Shown: positions 33,164-44,148 of the stretch, in pieces | How the letters are laid out: every line of letters begins with the position of its first letter | Position numbering within the stretch: the stretch's first letter is position 1 | Assembly: GCA_914767885.1 (NCBI GenBank) | Contig: CAJZBQ010000010.1 | Location: 496,001 to 560,000, forward strand | Source of the DNA: Blepharisma stoltei | Lineage: Eukaryota; Ciliophora; Heterotrichea; Heterotrichida; Blepharismidae | DNA: 64,000 nucleotides | Direction: 5' to 3' | Notes under the pieces: generated by a model | The model's database searches: none | What the model saw: only the letters and a program-made list of their open reading frames with translations | Told to the model about the DNA's origin: nothing | Position numbers and translations under genes: made by a program

Positions 33164-35570
33164 ATGGGTAAATCCGCTGAATTTTGTGTAAAATCTAAAT
33201 AGGTTTCTGATAGCGGAGCAGAATGTGCGCTTACATTGTAATAATCACTCAGAATTTTCCCTCTGATAACTTGGCTAAGTCTAATCGTTGTATGGATATT
33301 CTCTAGAAAAGCTCAAATAGAAGATGCTGACGAAATTGAGGCAAATTATACATTTAACCACATAGTCAAGCTTACAATGTCAATGCTGTGTGCTGGAACT
33401 TCAGTGGCTTTATTTTTCTGGAATGTAATTTGTGAGGATACTGTTGTTGGAGGACCATTAATAGAAGATATAGGAGATGCATTTACATGGATCATGGCTA
33501 GTATATTGCTAACTCCCCCCCCCCTCCGTGAGTGAACAAAACCATTAGAAAAATCCCTATTTTTTGCCCAAAACCCACCCTCCGTGAGTGAACAAAAATT
33601 TTTTTAATAGAAAAATTTTTTATGAAAAAAAATTGATATATAAATGATAATTAGTATAATGAAATCTAGAGCTAATTCTGTTTAATTTTAAATGAATTGC
33701 TTTTTAAAACATAAATTTTATATATTAAATTAATATTTGCTTTCCAATTTTTGCGAGTTAGGATTTTTTAAATTTCGAAAAAAAAAATTTTTTTATAAAA
33801 TTTATATAAATTTTTTTAAAAAAAAAAAAATTAAACCCCCCTCCGTGAGTGAACAAAATTTTTTTGTTCACTCACGGAGGGGGGGGGAGTAAGAAAAGAA
33901 TATCTAGCCACAGGCAGAACAAGTTTGGCGCTGAGGATATGATGGGTTGTGGTAATGGTAGAAGAAATTCTTATAATAACCCTTATGAGTGCTTATGACG
34001 GTGGGAGGCCTTATTTTGATCACATTAGGATTGAGCTTGTAGTGGCTTTACTTTTATATACAGGCTTGGCGTTAATTGGATACTTAAGACCAAGCGATAT
34101 GGCCTTAGACAAAAAAGATGTAGTAGAGGGGTACTATAAAAAAGTTCTTGACAATTATACAAGAATGCAAACACCTCAGGAGATGAAAGAAGATATATGG
34201 GGCAAACTTGAGGATATAAAAGTTATTGAGGAAGAAGAGAAGAAGCTAAACTTAGAAAAAAATCTGTCAATGAGAGAAAAAATTATGACTATTGATGTAG
34301 ATGGGTATGAAATTATAGATCAAGGCGGAGAGCCAGCAATATATTATAATGTGACAGTCAGGAAAGGAAAAGTTGGGAAAATATTAGAAAAAACCAAAAG
34401 AAAATATGAAGAATTTGCAGGACTGTATAAAGAGCTACAAATTCGGTTCCCAAGCTTATCTTTTCCTCCTCTTCCACCGCTAATTCCAAGCCAGTAAGTT
34501 TTATATAGAAATCGGTACCGTGAAGATATTCTTAAAGGGCGCCAAAAAGTCTTTGATGAGCTTATGAAATTTTTGGTCGTTAAAAATATTCCTCTTGAAG
34601 CCTATAAAGATTTTTTGCTTCCAAACTCAGCTCTTGCCTTTTATGGCAAAGAAGCAAACAGTGAAGTTTATTTGCCTTCTTTCCAAGCGCCTGTGGTTGT
34701 CTCAGTCGAAGAAGTCAAAGAAATCAAAGAGATAAAAGAAATTTCTGAAACAAAAGAAACTATAAATTCAGAGCCAAAATCTCCTAAAAAAAAGAAAAAA
34801 GAAACCAGCGAAATCTCTATGGAGCCTATTTCTCCATCGCCAATAATAGAAGAAAAAAGAGAACTAACTCTCCCTCCATGAGCGAGCAAAAAAATTTTGT
34901 TCGCTTGTGGAGAGGGTTAATTTTTTTTTTAAAAATTTTAATATAAATTTTATGGTAATTTTTTTTCGAAATTTGCAAAATCCGTTTTGTAAAAGAGAAT
35001 TGATTTAATTTGTAAAAATTATGTTTTAAATGCAAGCTGTTTAAATTAAACAGAATTAGCTAAATATTTAATTATACTAATTATCACTTATATATAAAAA
35101 ATATTTTTCCATCAAAAAAATTTTGTTCGCTCACAAAGGTGGCGTTTTACCCAAAAAATAGGGATTTTTCCAATGGTTTTGCTCACTCACAGAGGGGGAG
35201 GGGAATAAGAAGCCAAAGTTTAATAATAGAGCCAGCTTGCCGAGTAAATATTTTATCTACCTATGAGTCAGGCTCAGGATATAGCAGACACACTATGTAC
35301 GAAATTGGCGTGAAATATGGAAAAGAGCATATAATATGCGCTCACCGATTCAAAGATTTCAAAAAACTCTATGAAGAACTGAAAAAAGATTTCAGCACCT
35401 TGCCTGAATTGCCGTCATCTGGGCTTACTTTTTCATCAACTGATCCAGAAATTGTGTCTGAAAGAAGAGATAAATTAGAAAGATTTTTAGCTGAATGCGT
35501 AGAAAACCCAGCAATCAGAAGTCATCAGGCTGTAATGGACTTTCTTGAGCTTAATAAATCTACAAGCTAA
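33164..35570 (+). CDS. Membrane protein with two PX domains
   Basis: 546 residues, exactly 1641 nt after three 15-nt introns (33188-33202, 33238-33252, 34494-34508) and two IESs (33512-33891, 34867-35207). Four hydrophobic segments come first (LIFPLITWLSLIVVWIF; LTMSMLCAGTSVALFFW; WWVVVMVEEILIITLM; LVVALLLYTGLALIGYL), a layout like the N-terminal bundle (TMD0) of ABCC transporters. PX domain 1 follows (VRKGKVGKILEKTKRKYEEF, SFPPLPPLIPSQNRYREDIL), then a Lys/Glu linker, then PX domain 2 (YGKEHIICAHRFKDFKKLYE, ERRDKLERFLAECV). PX domains bind phosphoinositides, suggesting an endosomal or vacuolar tether. Confidence 0.82.
33512..33891. mobile_element. Type A IES, full structure
   Basis: 380 bp between TA 33510-33511 and TA 33890-33891. 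Two tandem terminal motifs with the CCATTAGAAAAATCCC spacer are at the left and a perfect terminal hairpin is at the right. Deletion joins IMASILL to RKEYLATGR within the membrane region. Confidence 0.9.
34867..35207. mobile_element. Type A IES, opposite orientation
   Basis: 341 bp between TA 34865-34866 and TA 35206-35207. Hairpin at the left, double terminal motif at the right. Deletion joins EEKREL to RSQSLIIEP, just before PX domain 2. Confidence 0.9.
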
Positions 35571-35581
35571 AATAACAAATA

Positions 35582-37156
35582 TTATCATTTAACATTTTTA
35601 TATTGATTGAATAAGACTTTAAGCTTCCCTTCATTTGCTATAAGTAAGATGTGGCTGATTATTAAATCACTTCCGGTATCTAATAATGTTTGCTGCACTT
35701 TCTTGATAACAATTTCAGGCACAAAAACCCCATGGGCTGCACTTTTATGGTCCCCAACAGTAAAGGACTCATAGCTGCTGTTTTTATATGATTTTTTCCT
35801 ACTTAATATAGGGTTCACCCGCGGGACCCAGTTGCAAAAAGTATTCCAAATACAAATTTTCCCGTTTTCTGACCCAGATACCAAATGCATACTATTATGC
35901 GAAAAACTTGCTTTTAAAGGAAATTTTTCGTTTTTGCATCCTTTATATTTTTGTTTTATATTGAAATCTTCAAGACTATAAAGCCTGATTCTTGAGTCAT
36001 TTGTGGTTACAATAAACTGCTGGTCATCTAGAAAATCAAACCCCGTGATTTTTCGGCCATCTTTTTTCCTTCCTTTTCGGTTTTTGCATTGGATTTGGGT
36101 AAGAAATGAAAGTTTCATTTCTTGAAAATTAGTCTCATATATCATACACTGCCCATGAGAAAGACCAAGAAGAATAAAATGCCCTAAAGGGCTAAATGTA
36201 GCTGCTGTTATAAAATCGGGAGCTTGATAATAGCATTCTAAAGAATAATTGGGGATATTTCAGATTCTTACCATTCTGTCAAAGCAGCCTGTTATCGTTA
36301 TTTGCAGATTTTTGAACTTTACCACCTAAGTGTGGAATTTTTTTCCGCGTGTGAAAAGGTGATTTCACATGTGAAATCAAAAGGGCTCCACACGTGAAAT
36401 CACCTTTTCACACGCGGAAAAAATTCCACACTTAGGTGGTAAAGTTCAAAAATTTGCAAATAACGATAAGAAATAATTTGCATTTTCTGGGTGAAAGCAT
36501 ACGCTACTTACAATTTGTGGGTGCTTAAATTCGAGAACTGGGGCATTATTGCCAATTCTTCATAGATAAACCATACAGTCTGCTCCTGCTGAAATTAAGA
36601 ATGTAGAACTCTTTGACCATGATAAATCAATAACAGGCTGATTATGCCCTTCTAATAAATTAACTGGCTCTTCACTAAACAATTTAAAATTTTCATTCAT
36701 AAATTGGTATCGAAATTCATATAATTTAATTGCTGGATCATCCCCTGCTGCAGCTAAATATTTCCCATCAGGACTGATTTTAAGTACTCAAGCTCTATAA
36801 GCTGCGTCTTGATTTATCGTGATTTCTTGGACAATTTCTAATCCAGCGAACTCATATGAGTCCTTTCGATTTTTTTTGACGAAATTTTTTGAAGACCACG
36901 TGAAGAGCATTGATTGATCTGAATCTTTAGGGCATGACTGGTCTGTTGAGTACTGAGAAAGAGAAGTAGGGTTTGACTTATTTTCACTGTCTTTTGCCCC
37001 CGTTTGGGAGTAAAAAGGAGTGATGTCGATTTCAATCTGAGCAGATGGTACGTTTAAGGAGCCATAAGATGATGTTCTCTTAATTGGTGTGGTAAGCTCT
37101 TCTTTTGTTTCTGCTGCATCAAAGAACTCTTCATCGCTCGCTCCTGATGTTTCCAT
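35582..37156 (-). CDS. WD40-repeat protein, WDR44-like
   Basis: 466 residues after removing the palindromic IES 36295-36468. ATG 37156; the last codons are ...KNVKW with TGA as Trp and TAA at 35582. An acidic N-terminus of about 120 residues precedes WD repeats (AAAGDDPAIKLYEF, LEGHNQPVIDLSW, FLTGCFDRMVRIWNIP), then the diagnostic GRKITGFDFL, VTTNDSRIRLYSL and YKGCKNEKFPLKASFSHNS and GKICIWNT seen in WDR44 and its plant relatives. WDR44 is a Rab11 effector in endosomal recycling; this role is extrapolated. Confidence 0.82.
36295..36468. mobile_element. Palindromic TA-flanked IES
   Basis: 174 bp, inverted arms of about 80 bp from TATCGTTATTTGC and AGATTTTTGAACTTTACC inward to GTGAAATCACC, with very few mismatches. 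Deletion gives NANYFLTGCFDRMVRIW, a standard WD repeat. Confidence 0.9.
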
Positions 37157-37279
37157 ATTATGAAGATTTGTTTAATTTACTGCAAGAATTTAGCTTAAAG
37201 TTATGCCATTTTAATTTGTAAATGGAAATTATTATCTTAACAAAAAAAAGCTATATTTAGTGAAATAAAGGATAATTAC

Positions 37280-38737
37280 TTAATGAGCTGGGTGTTCGTG
37301 ACCTTCTGGGTGAGGATGTGCATGTGGCTCTGGGTGAGGATGAGCATGTTCTGGGTGAGGGTGAGCATGTTCTGGATGAGGGTGAGCATGGGTCTCAGCT
37401 GGGGCGTGAGGATTTCTGAAGTGGACTCCTGCATATCTTGCTCTTGCTCCAAGTTGTTCCTCAATTCTTAAAATTTGGTTGTACTTAGAAAGTCTTTCAG
37501 ATCTGCAAGGAGCGCCAGTCTTGATTTCTCCAGTCCCAAGGCCAACGACTAAGTCAGCAATAAAGTTGTCTTCAGTTTCTCCACTTCTGTGGCTGACCAT
37601 GACTCCCCATCCTGCACCTTGTGCCATCTTGCAAGCTTCAATAGCTTCAGTGAGTGACCCAATTTGGTTTACCTTCAACAACAAAGCATTGCAAGCTTTC
37701 TCCTCAATTGCTTTAGCAACTCTGACTGGGTTGGTGACCAACAAGTCATCTCCAACAATTTGGATGTGAGCTCCAACATCACGGGTGATGGCTGCATAAT
37801 GGAGCCAGTCGTCTTGGTCAAATGGATCTTCAATTGATACCAAAGGATAGTTGTTGATGAAATTCTTATAGACATTGGTCAGCTCTTCTCCTGTAAGTCT
37901 TTGGCTGCCATCATTATTAGCAGTCTTGAAGTCCAAGTCGTATTTATTTTGGTCACTCTTGTAGAATTCTGATGCTGCGACGTCCATGCCGATTTTGACT
38001 TTTCCGTCGTGTCCAGCTTTGTGAATGGCTTCCATTAAAAGAGTCAAGGCTTCAGTGTTGTCTTGAATGTTAGGGGCAAATCCACCTTCATCTCCAACGT
38101 TTGTGGCATCAAGGCCGTATTTGGTTTTGATGACAGCTTTGAGGTTGTGGTAGACTTCAGCGCCGATTTGCATGGCTTCTCTGAAAGTTTGTGCGCCAGT
38201 TGGGAGAATCATGAACTCTTGCATAGCAAGCTTGTTACCAGCGTGGGAACCACCATTGATGACATTGAAAGCTGGAACTGGAAGAATGAATTCTTGCTCG
38301 TTGTTTCCAGCAAGGCGGGCAAGGTATTGGTAAAGAGGAACGCCAGCGTGGGCAGCTCCTGCTCTGGCAACAGCCAATGAAACAGCTAAGATTGCATTTG
38401 CACCTAGCCTGGTCTTGCACCATCCCCATTCGTTTGAGGTTCCATCAAGCTCTCTGACTAAGAAATTGTCAAGGGCAGCTTGGTCAAGGACTGAGCGTCC
38501 GATGATGGCTGGCTTGATGATCTGGTCAACGTTTCTGACTGCATTCAGGACTCCTTTTCCAAGGTATCTGTTCTTGTCGCCATCTCTCATTTCGAGGGCT
38601 TCGTAGATTCCAGTGGAAGCACCGCTTGGTACAGCTGCTCTGAAGGTTCCCAAAGAGGTAGTAACATCAACTTCGACTGTTGGGTTGCCTCTTGAGTCAA
38701 GGATTTCACGAGCTTTGACGTCTTGAATTTCTGCCAT
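37280..38737 (-). CDS. ENO: Enolase with His/Pro-rich C-terminal tail
   Basis: 485 residues; the core (about 1-442) is full-length enolase, converting 2-phosphoglycerate to phosphoenolpyruvate. Visible: [78 protein letters not shown]. An EWGWC insertion before [10 protein letters not shown] is the kind known from plants and alveolates. Odd: the last 42 residues are repeats of HAHPHPE, ending HPAH, encoded by imperfect 21-bp repeats. Yeast and human enolase end near the core, so this is an added possible metal-binding tail. No intron or IES. Confidence 0.97.
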   Translation of the reverse strand: MAEIQDVKAREILDSRGNPTVEVDVTTSLGTFRAAVPSGASTGIYEALEMRDGDKNRYLGKGVLNAVRNVDQIIKPAIIGRSVLDQAALDNFLVRELDGTSNEWGWCKTRLGANAILAVSLAVARAGAAHAGVPLYQYLARLAGNNEQEFILPVPAFNVINGGSHAGNKLAMQEFMILPTGAQTFREAMQIGAEVYHNLKAVIKTKYGLDATNVGDEGGFAPNIQDNTEALTLLMEAIHKAGHDGKVKIGMDVAASEFYKSDQNKYDLDFKTANNDGSQRLTGEELTNVYKNFINNYPLVSIEDPFDQDDWLHYAAITRDVGAHIQIVGDDLLVTNPVRVAKAIEEKACNALLLKVNQIGSLTEAIEACKMAQGAGWGVMVSHRSGETEDNFIADLVVGLGTGEIKTGAPCRSERLSKYNQILRIEEQLGARARYAGVHFRNPHAPAETHAHPHPEHAHPHPEHAHPHPEPHAHPHPEGHEHPAH

Positions 38738-39305
38738 TGATTTATTATAAGAGATTAGATTAATGGATTCAATAAATAATTTGTGTACTTACGTGTAATC
38801 TTAAATAAATGGACTATAAAATGGATACTCGATATTCAAATTTGATAAAGCGAAGCTTCTTTTCGAAAACTACTAAGGAGGTGCTCACTTTTTGCCCCTT
38901 TTTATATTTTTGATTTTATAAATTGAAATTTGCCCTTTAAAATCACTAAGGTTTATAATAGCTACCAACCAGATATACTATTTATCATGAATTTTTCTAT
39001 AAATTTTAAATTGTAATCTTATATAAATATATCATTTAAATATATAAAAAATATTCCATATAATATATTTTGACAGAACTAGAATCAAATGGCAATAAGC
39101 TAGCAAGAGATGAATTCGCTATAATCCTATAATTACTTAATTATTGATATCATGCATATCTCCTTTGAATCTGCTTAAAAAAGAATTGATCATCTTAAAA
39201 TGTTTAAATCAGATTTTATTTTATTATTGGCATAATATGAGTTAGATAAATTTACATTTCTACTTTAAATAATATTTATCTGTATCTGCTCAATTTTAAG
39301 AAAAA
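38738..39305. other. Upstream region of enolase; no gene seen
   Basis: AT-rich. It presumably holds the enolase promoter (minus strand), but I cannot point to a motif. No ORF or repeat stands out. Confidence 0.5.
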
Positions 39306-39873
39306 TTATGAAGTCATCAATACAAAGGTTTTCGATGGGCCAATCCTTCGGCATACTTCTCTATATTCCTGTGTTGCTGCACAAATAGGGCAAAAAAGGT
39401 GAGCTAAACAATCAGTAATGAAATGTCCGTCAATTAAGAAAGCGTCTCGAATTTTTCTCCTGTTTAGTGCTGCTCCAAGACACATTCCTAACTCTTCCCT
39501 CTGTAAGCGAACAAAACAATTTTGTTTAAATTTATAATAAATTTATATAATTTTTTTTTTCAAAATTTAAAAATATCAATATTTAATTTGCGTTTTAAAA
39601 CGCAATTTGTTTAAAATAAAACAGAACTACCTAGAGATTTTTTTCATTATATTGGGTTTTTAGGCAAAAAATAGGGATTTTTCTAATGATTTTGCTCGCT
39701 CGCGGAGGGGAGAGTAAGCAAACATTTAACAAAGGCCCAAAGAAATGCCCACCATTTACAATTGAAGTAGTTTTTGATTGAAGTCAACAATATCCACCTG
39801 GGATAAGACAAGCAATAGCACAAGGCCAACGATCTCTGCATATTCCAAAAAAAGGTTCTTGGAAGTCTACCAT
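39306..39873 (-). CDS. PLAC8-domain cysteine-rich protein
   Basis: 113 residues after removing IES 39491-39716 (342 nt). MVDFQEPFFGICRDRWPCAI, then GGYCW (Trp from TGA), GMCLGAALNRRKIRDAFLID, and the PLAC8 signature CPICAATQEYREV. PLAC8 proteins are small membrane-associated Cys-rich proteins, some affecting metal transport and cell size. The gene is easily missed because it is split by the IES and contains TGA. Confidence 0.85.
39491..39716. mobile_element. 226-bp type A IES in the PLAC8 gene
   Basis: It lies between TA 39489-39490 and TA 39715-39716. Ends TAACTCTTCCCTCTGTAAGC and GCGGAGGGGAGAGTA. Contains AAATAGGGATTTTTCTAATG as in the double-motif end of type A. Removal joins NVCL to GMCLGAAL. 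Confidence 0.88.
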
Positions 39874-40033
39874 TATAGTTTCTTTATTTTATATTTTTAA
39901 ATTGATAAGTTTTTTGGTTTGAGGTAAAGGGGTTTTGGAGATTTTAATTCGAATTTTACATATTAAGTACTCAAATGCTAAGCACGCTGAATAAGTAATT
40001 AAATAAAGATTGCAGCTATCCCCCAAATTATAT

Positions 40034-41822
40034 ATGAAAGTTTGCAGATCAAGATCTAGAAGCCCTTCTTTTGAAACCCCGCTGTTTCCTCTTATTTTAG
40101 CGTTTCCAAAAAACAAATTCACAAGAGAACTCTATAAAATCTTTGAAAATGCAGTCTCGAAATACAGAATTGATAGAATTCATGTTTCATCAGAAACAGG
40201 CCTGGAAAGCTATGAAGATGGTATTGTTTATATTTATGGTCCTTCATCAAGTGAAAAATACTCAGTTGTCAAACTTATATTCAATTTATTTCTTAAACAC
40301 CCTTAAAAGCGGGGAGAACTATTGGAAACAATCCATATTTTTGGAAATCCCCTTTGAGAGCGAGCAAAAAATATTTGCTGTTTTATATAAATATTTGATA
40401 TATAATTAATAATTGTTATATATAAATAATAATTTTTATAACAGATCTCTAACTAATTCTATTAAAAATTGACATAAATTGCATTCTTAAATTAAATTAG
40501 ATTTTTCTTTTCAAATACTTTAAATTTGCATTTTATGATTCGAAAAAAATTATATCTATTTTAATATAAATTTTAAACATTTAATCTCCTTTAAAACATA
40601 AGATTTTTCTGGCCGCTCTTAAAGGGGAGGATCTAGCAGCCAAGAACAGCCTATTTTATCTTTGAAAATTCTTGTCCCGGATAATATCGTTGGGATTTTG
40701 ACAACTAAATATGGCAAACATCTTCATGGTCTGCAATCTTATTCTCATGCGACTGTTATCATATACAAACAAATCCCAAATCTAAGGGAACGGCAAATAA
40801 AGCTTGAAGGCAGATCATCAGATTTAGGCCTCGCAATAAAGTGCATTTACTCTTTAATAGTAGAAAGTAGCCATTTTTCTAGCTCCCCTCCTCCATGAAC
40901 GAACAAAAAAATTTTGCTACCTCACGGAGGGGGTTAAAAAAAATTATATTTAAATTTTATAGTAATTTTTTAAAAATCCCAATTCGAAATAATTTTAAAA
41001 AACAAATATTGCAAGCTGTTTAAAATTAAGCAGAATTAGCAAGAGATTTCTTTATAATCGTTCTCACTTTTATATAAAAAATATTTTTTTCATAATAAAT
41101 TTTTATATTAAAAAAAATATTTGTTTGCTCACGGAGGGAGGGGTTTTACCCAAAAAATAGTAATTTTTCCAATGGTTTGTTTGCTAATGGAGGGGGAGGA
41201 GCAAGCCAAAATCTCCAGCTGATCATAGAAGTGTACAATTTGTTATTCCAGAAGAATGCGCTAAATATATCATAGGCAAGCATGGAACGTTTATCAAATG
41301 AATAAAAACAGAGTTCAATGTAAAAATTAAAGTTATAAAAAATGAAGAAAAATTTTCTAAGGGCAATGAACAAGTTGTGGTAAATACTATGTATTCTAAA
41401 TTATATAAATTGCTTAATAAATATTGCATAACATAAACCGTGATCTATTTTTAATATCTATAAAATATAGAATTAGCCTATATCGCAAAAAAAAATGCTG
41501 ACCTAATATGGCATAGATTCTCCTCGGTGAATCATCTCAGGTTAAAAAATCATTGAATGTTATAATAGATAGAATAATTCAAGGAATCAAATCAATTTAC
41601 AGTTCTAGTGATTTAGATTTAAAAATGCTAATTCACAAAGACACAATTAAGGATTTTAATCGTATTTTTAAAGATGCTGCTAGGAAATCTGGAACTAGAA
41701 TAAATGCAATTAATGAAGCAGATGGTGATGCTTGAAAATTAATTGCTATTAATGGAATACTAGAAGCAAAAATAGACGCTGCAGAAAAAATTTTGGATTA
41801 TATTACCAATGGTAATTCTTAG
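40034..41822 (+). CDS. Multi-KH-domain RNA-binding protein
   Basis: Starts ATG 40034 (MKVCRSRSRSPSFETPLFPL). Four KH-like modules are visible once inserts are removed: FPKNKFTRELYKIFENAV...; ILVPDNIVGILTTKYGKHLH...; FVIPEECAKYIIGKHGTFIK with a proper GKHG loop (a TGA Trp follows); and MLIHKDTIKDFNRIFKDAAR...EAKIDAAEKILDYI. IES 40296-40635 and 40882-41203 restore frame clearly. A third break near 41390-41544 is needed but its ends are uncertain. KH domains bind single-stranded RNA; such tandem-KH proteins regulate mRNA stability or localisation. Stop TAG 41820-41822 abuts a MITE. Confidence 0.78.
40296..40635. mobile_element. 340-bp type C IES
   Basis: It lies between TA 40294-40295 and TA 40634-40635. 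The left terminal motif CCTTAAAAGCGGGGAG is repeated 50 nt in as CCCCTTTGAGAGCGAGC; the right end is CGCTCTTAAAGGGGAGG. Removal joins FNLFL to SSQEQPILSLKILVP. Confidence 0.75.
40882..41203. mobile_element. Type A IES with TA/CA boundaries
   Basis: Left boundary TA 40880-40881, right boundary CA 41202-41203 (GGAGCAAGC where others have GAGTAAGC). Hairpin at left, double motif at right. Removal joins SSHFS to KPKSPADHRSVQFVIPEE in frame. Confidence 0.75.
41390..41544. mobile_element. Probable short IES, boundaries uncertain
   Basis: The frame must change here between the third and fourth KH modules. TA 41388-41389 to TA 41543-41544 gives EQVVVNTKKSLNVIID; TGA 41367-41369 to TGA 41528-41530 also works. 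Confidence 0.4.
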
Positions 41823-41823
41823 G

Positions 41824-42043
41824 TATAGCCTAAGCATCTTTATGGCTCGGGCTTCCCGATATTTCCAGAAGGAGATAGCTAAGTTGGTCTAACAAACTAA
41901 TGCAGTTGTGGTTTGACCAACTCTCCAAATGACAGAAACTCTGCATCATGCAGTTCTATCATTTGGGTAGTTAGTTTTGGCCAACTGCCCTCTTTCCTAT
42001 CTTGAAAGACCGAGAATCAAGCCAAAAAGGTACTCTGGCTATA
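41824..42043. mobile_element. Palindromic MITE just after the KH gene stop
   Basis: About 220 bp, imperfect inverted repeats starting TATAGCC and including AAGGTACTCTGGCTATA at the right. The centre repeats TTGGTCTAAC/GGTTTGACCAA-like inverted segments. Flanked by TA. Confidence 0.7.
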
Positions 42044-42144
42044 TATATTTTTAAAAACTTTTTTAATTAAAAAATTCTGTTAATCTGCACTGGCCATCCC
42101 AATTACAATTACCAGCTATTAAAAAGATATTAATAAGCAAGGAT

Positions 42145-42852
42145 TTATAAATTAATGGTCGCTTTATACTTATGCAAGATGAACTCCCTCAATCCGCTGG
42201 AACTTAAAATCCTCGAAACTTCTCCATGCTCACTGAAAGCAGTTTCTAGTTCCTTGATTCCTAAATCTTCACTATTTCCCAATAAAACTTTATAAGTTTC
42301 TTCGATATATTTGTCTTCTTCTTGGCTCAAAGATTCCCCATATTGAGAAATCTCCTCTGAGCTAAGTTTATCTGGGCCTTCTCCAATAGCCAGCAATGGT
42401 GTATGATGTAGACTCACCACAAATAAATCCAAAACCATTTTTCTCAAATTGCCTGGCTTCAGGAGACGATCATTATTATCTTTGTATTCCTCAAACAAGA
42501 CTTTTAATTTCTTGTCAATTTCACTCGTAGATAAAAGAACTGCTGATGTAATGATTTTTGTTAAATCCAATAATTTTCCATCCTCAAAGGAAGTAAAGTA
42601 CTTAAATAAAGGATTATCTGGCTCTTCCATTGCAGAACGATTTAACCCGAGCTCATGCAGCGCTCTTTTGAGCTGGGGTATGCTTAATTGTTTTTGGAGG
42701 CCTTCTCTTTTGAAGCTTTCCACTATTTTCTGCAATGGTTTTTTAGCGAAAAGGGATTCTCGCTCATTCTTCCTGATAGTCAGTTCTTGGGTGGGTAACT
42801 GAAGCAATTGTTGAGGAGGCTGGACGATATTTAAGGATGAACAGCAACCCAT
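42145..42852 (-). CDS. Putative N-acylated EF-hand-like protein
   Basis: 235 residues. MGCCSS at the N-terminus is a strong myristoylation site with Cys for palmitoylation, implying membrane attachment. The rest is helical with two regions of EF-hand-like spacing (FEEYKDNNDRLLKPGNLRKM and DLGIKELETAFSEHGEVSRI), but Ca-binding loops are poor. Similar architecture is found in calcineurin-B-like or recoverin-like proteins; exact family unknown. No IES or intron. Confidence 0.75.
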   Translation of the reverse strand: MGCCSSLNIVQPPQQLLQLPTQELTIRKNERESLFAKKPLQKIVESFKREGLQKQLSIPQLKRALHELGLNRSAMEEPDNPLFKYFTSFEDGKLLDLTKIITSAVLLSTSEIDKKLKVLFEEYKDNNDRLLKPGNLRKMVLDLFVVSLHHTPLLAIGEGPDKLSSEEISQYGESLSQEEDKYIEETYKVLLGNSEDLGIKELETAFSEHGEVSRILSSSGLREFILHKYKATINL

Positions 42853-42941
42853 TTATCTTATAACTGAGAAGACATTTAATTCATTCAATTTTAATTAGAC
42901 TTTATCATCTAACTGGGATAAATACAATTTAAATAAATTAA

Positions 42942-43571
42942 TTATGATACAGGAACTTGTGGGCCATTTGGACTTGAAAGCTGAAACCTGCAGATAGGAC
43001 AGGTGTTGTGCATCCTGAGCCATGTTGAAAGACAACTATCGTGGAAATCATGCTTGCAAGGCATTTGTCGGATTTTATCTTCTTCTCTATAGTTATCTTG
43101 GCAAATTGGGCATACTGATTTTGCGATTGTACAATTAATTAAGGGCAAAGAGTTAATGGCCTCTTCAGATGCAGGTGGAGAGCCTTGCTGATTTTGTTGG
43201 GCTTGATTTAGTATATCTAGAAGTGATACAAAATTCATAAATGATGAAAAATTTGCAAAGTCTTGAGGATTTGTATTCCTTAAAGATACCGGGATATAGA
43301 GGTTTGTTTGTGTCACAATCACAGAGCCATCTGGCATTAGATTAAAAACTCGATGTATATGTAGATCATAGAGAGGTTGATTTGTGCTCTGTGAAGGGTT
43401 TTCTTCTCGTCCGGATGTGGACGGGAAAGATTGTGATTGAGGATTCGGAGTCTTATCGTGAACTGATTGAGATGAACATCTTGAGCATCTCATGGGCTGG
43501 TTTAAGTCTTGTAAATAATCGCTTTGGCATGCGTCGCAGTGGAAGCTTTTCATATGATAGTCTGTATTCAT
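42942..43571 (-). CDS. RING-H2 E3 ubiquitin ligase, RNF126/RNF115-like
   Basis: 209 residues. An N-terminal zinc ribbon (HCDACQSDYLQ...MRCSRCSS) corresponds to the BZF finger of RNF126/115. After a Ser/Gln linker the C-terminal RING-H2 has CPICQDNYREEDKIRQMPCK, HDFHDSCLSTWLRMHNTCPI and the final CR. Two-finger order and length match the RNF126 class, which ubiquitinates mislocalised hydrophobic proteins. No IES. Confidence 0.92.
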   Translation of the reverse strand: MNTDYHMKSFHCDACQSDYLQDLNQPMRCSRCSSQSVHDKTPNPQSQSFPSTSGREENPSQSTNQPLYDLHIHRVFNLMPDGSVIVTQTNLYIPVSLRNTNPQDFANFSSFMNFVSLLDILNQAQQNQQGSPPASEEAINSLPLINCTIAKSVCPICQDNYREEDKIRQMPCKHDFHDSCLSTWLRMHNTCPICRFQLSSPNGPQVPVS

Positions 43572-44148
43572 TTTTTATAGATACCATAATTGAGAATTAA
43601 GTCAAATTAATTTGTAAATAATAAACTTTTTTTTATAAAAATTTTGATAGTGACTGTCTCTTCTTATTGCCCATTTCAATTTGTGAGAATATTTGATAGA
43701 GGTATTTTCTTTAAAGACAATAGATGTTTCTAGAAATAGATGCCATTAGCAATATAAAAATGAAGTCGAATATGATATCAGAAAGTCTTTAGAAGTGAAA
43801 ATATCAAGTTTTGCCAATACTGAAATGGTAAAAATCTTTTTTAATTGAAGATTTATTTATCCAGTTATGATTATGAATATAAAATTTATTAAATTAATAG
43901 TTCTTTTCTTTTAGCTGCTTTGTGAGCAGCCATGAGCTTTTTAGATCAAATTTAATTGAGACTTAATCAGAAGAAGTAAATTCATTATAGATTAACTGGG
44001 TTTGATTTTTACTAAAATTTACATGTATTGAAATAGCTTAATTTTATATCCTTCTCATGATAAAATCCTATTACTATAAGAATGACTTAATTATTAATAT
44101 ATTAAATACATGTCAAAAGTCATGTAATTTTATAATTTACAAACTTAA
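43572..44148. other. Intergenic, AT-rich
   Basis: No gene, RNA or clear repeat in 577 bp; a short GCTGCTTTGTGAGCAGC hairpin near 43915-43932 is the only structure noted. Confidence 0.45.

Noticed and set aside
43382-43600. Plus-strand ORF of 72 codons
   Set aside because: Antisense shadow of the RNF126-like gene.
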